A program made the position numbers and the translations under genes. From NCBI GenBank assembly GCA_024641365.1, contig JAHEDF010000227.1, positions 1 through 6,533 of the forward strand: a stretch of 6,533 nucleotides of DNA, read 5' to 3'. The notes beneath the pieces are model-generated. The model saw nothing but the letters and a program-made list of their open reading frames with translations. It was not told the DNA's origin and searched no databases. Source of the DNA: Planctomycetota bacterium. GTDB lineage: Bacteria; Planctomycetota; UBA11346. Below, in pieces: positions 6,475 to 6,533 of this stretch (within the stretch, counting starts at the first letter, position 1; each line of letters begins with the position of its first letter).

Positions 6475-6533
6475 TAATTCCTTTTTGGTGTATTTCTCAT
6501 TAAACCAAAAATGCCGATATAGACATGGTTCTT

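Larger units (their letters stand above)
6312..6478. repeat. Long inverted-repeat element of 9-nt GACGCAGAG-type units
   Basis: The left arm 6312-6343 and the right arm 6447-6478 are exact reverse complements over 32 bp. Both begin, read inward, with ATTAACCGCAGAGGACGCAG. They enclose 103 nt, of which 6344-6429 is unique AT-rich sequence. The arms are made of near-identical 9-nt units (ACCGCAGAG, GACGCAGAG, AGCGCAGAG). The GC-rich, purine/pyrimidine-biased arms contrast sharply with the AT-rich surroundings. A transcript would fold into a very stable long stem. No target-site duplication is visible just outside the arms. I recall similar CGCAGAG-type repeats from many environmental bacterial genomes, but could not check. 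It may be a dispersed repeat or miniature (transposase-less) element. Confidence 0.85.

Noticed and set aside
6482..6511. Terminator-like hairpin TTTTTGGT / ACCAAAAA
   Set aside because: The 8-bp stem is mostly A-T with a 14-nt loop and no G+C-rich stem. It is weak and not clearly placed after a gene.

Overview
This window comes from a Gram-negative bacterium, on the evidence of a Tat-type signal on one gene, a Sec-type signal on another and an inner-membrane transporter. The DNA is AT-rich by eye. Two signals point to different taxa. The DUF1549/DUF1553 + DUF1501 + sulfatase set is best known from Planctomycetes, Verrucomicrobia and Lentisphaerae (PVC group). The E. coli YfcA-like transporter and the moderate-to-low GC fit a marine gammaproteobacterium equally well. 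The sequence alone does not settle the host.

Layout. (1) Positions 2-2965, plus strand: the 3' part of a large DUF1549/DUF1553 (PSCyt1/PSD1-type) gene. After a 12-nt gap it is followed by a complete DUF1501 gene with a twin-arginine signal. The two almost certainly form an operon. (2) Positions 2996-3736, minus strand: a TauE/SafE (TSUP) membrane transporter, convergent with the DUF1501 gene, with a good candidate -10 box upstream. (3) Positions 3737-4034: a non-coding interval. (4) Positions 4035-5477, plus strand: a complete secreted type I (formylglycine) sulfatase with a strong ribosome binding site. (5) Positions 5485-5817, minus strand: a small three-helix membrane protein, convergent with the sulfatase with only 7 nt between stops. 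(6) Positions 5818-5981: a short divergent intergenic stretch holding an imperfect hairpin. (7) Positions 5982-6188, plus strand: an unrecognised 68-residue protein. (8) Positions 6189-6533: no confident gene. This stretch is dominated by a long inverted repeat (perfect 32-bp arms) built of 9-nt tandem units of the GACGCAGAG type around a unique AT-rich core.

How the genes may work together. The sulfatase would remove sulfate esters from an exported substrate, probably a sulfated glycan. The DUF1549/DUF1553 and DUF1501 proteins accompany such sulfatases in PVC genomes, but their biochemical role is not established. The TSUP transporter could handle a sulfur-containing product, but that is inference from proximity only. 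The least-explained item is the inverted-repeat element at the right end, the best candidate here for a mobile or structured repeat deserving a search.
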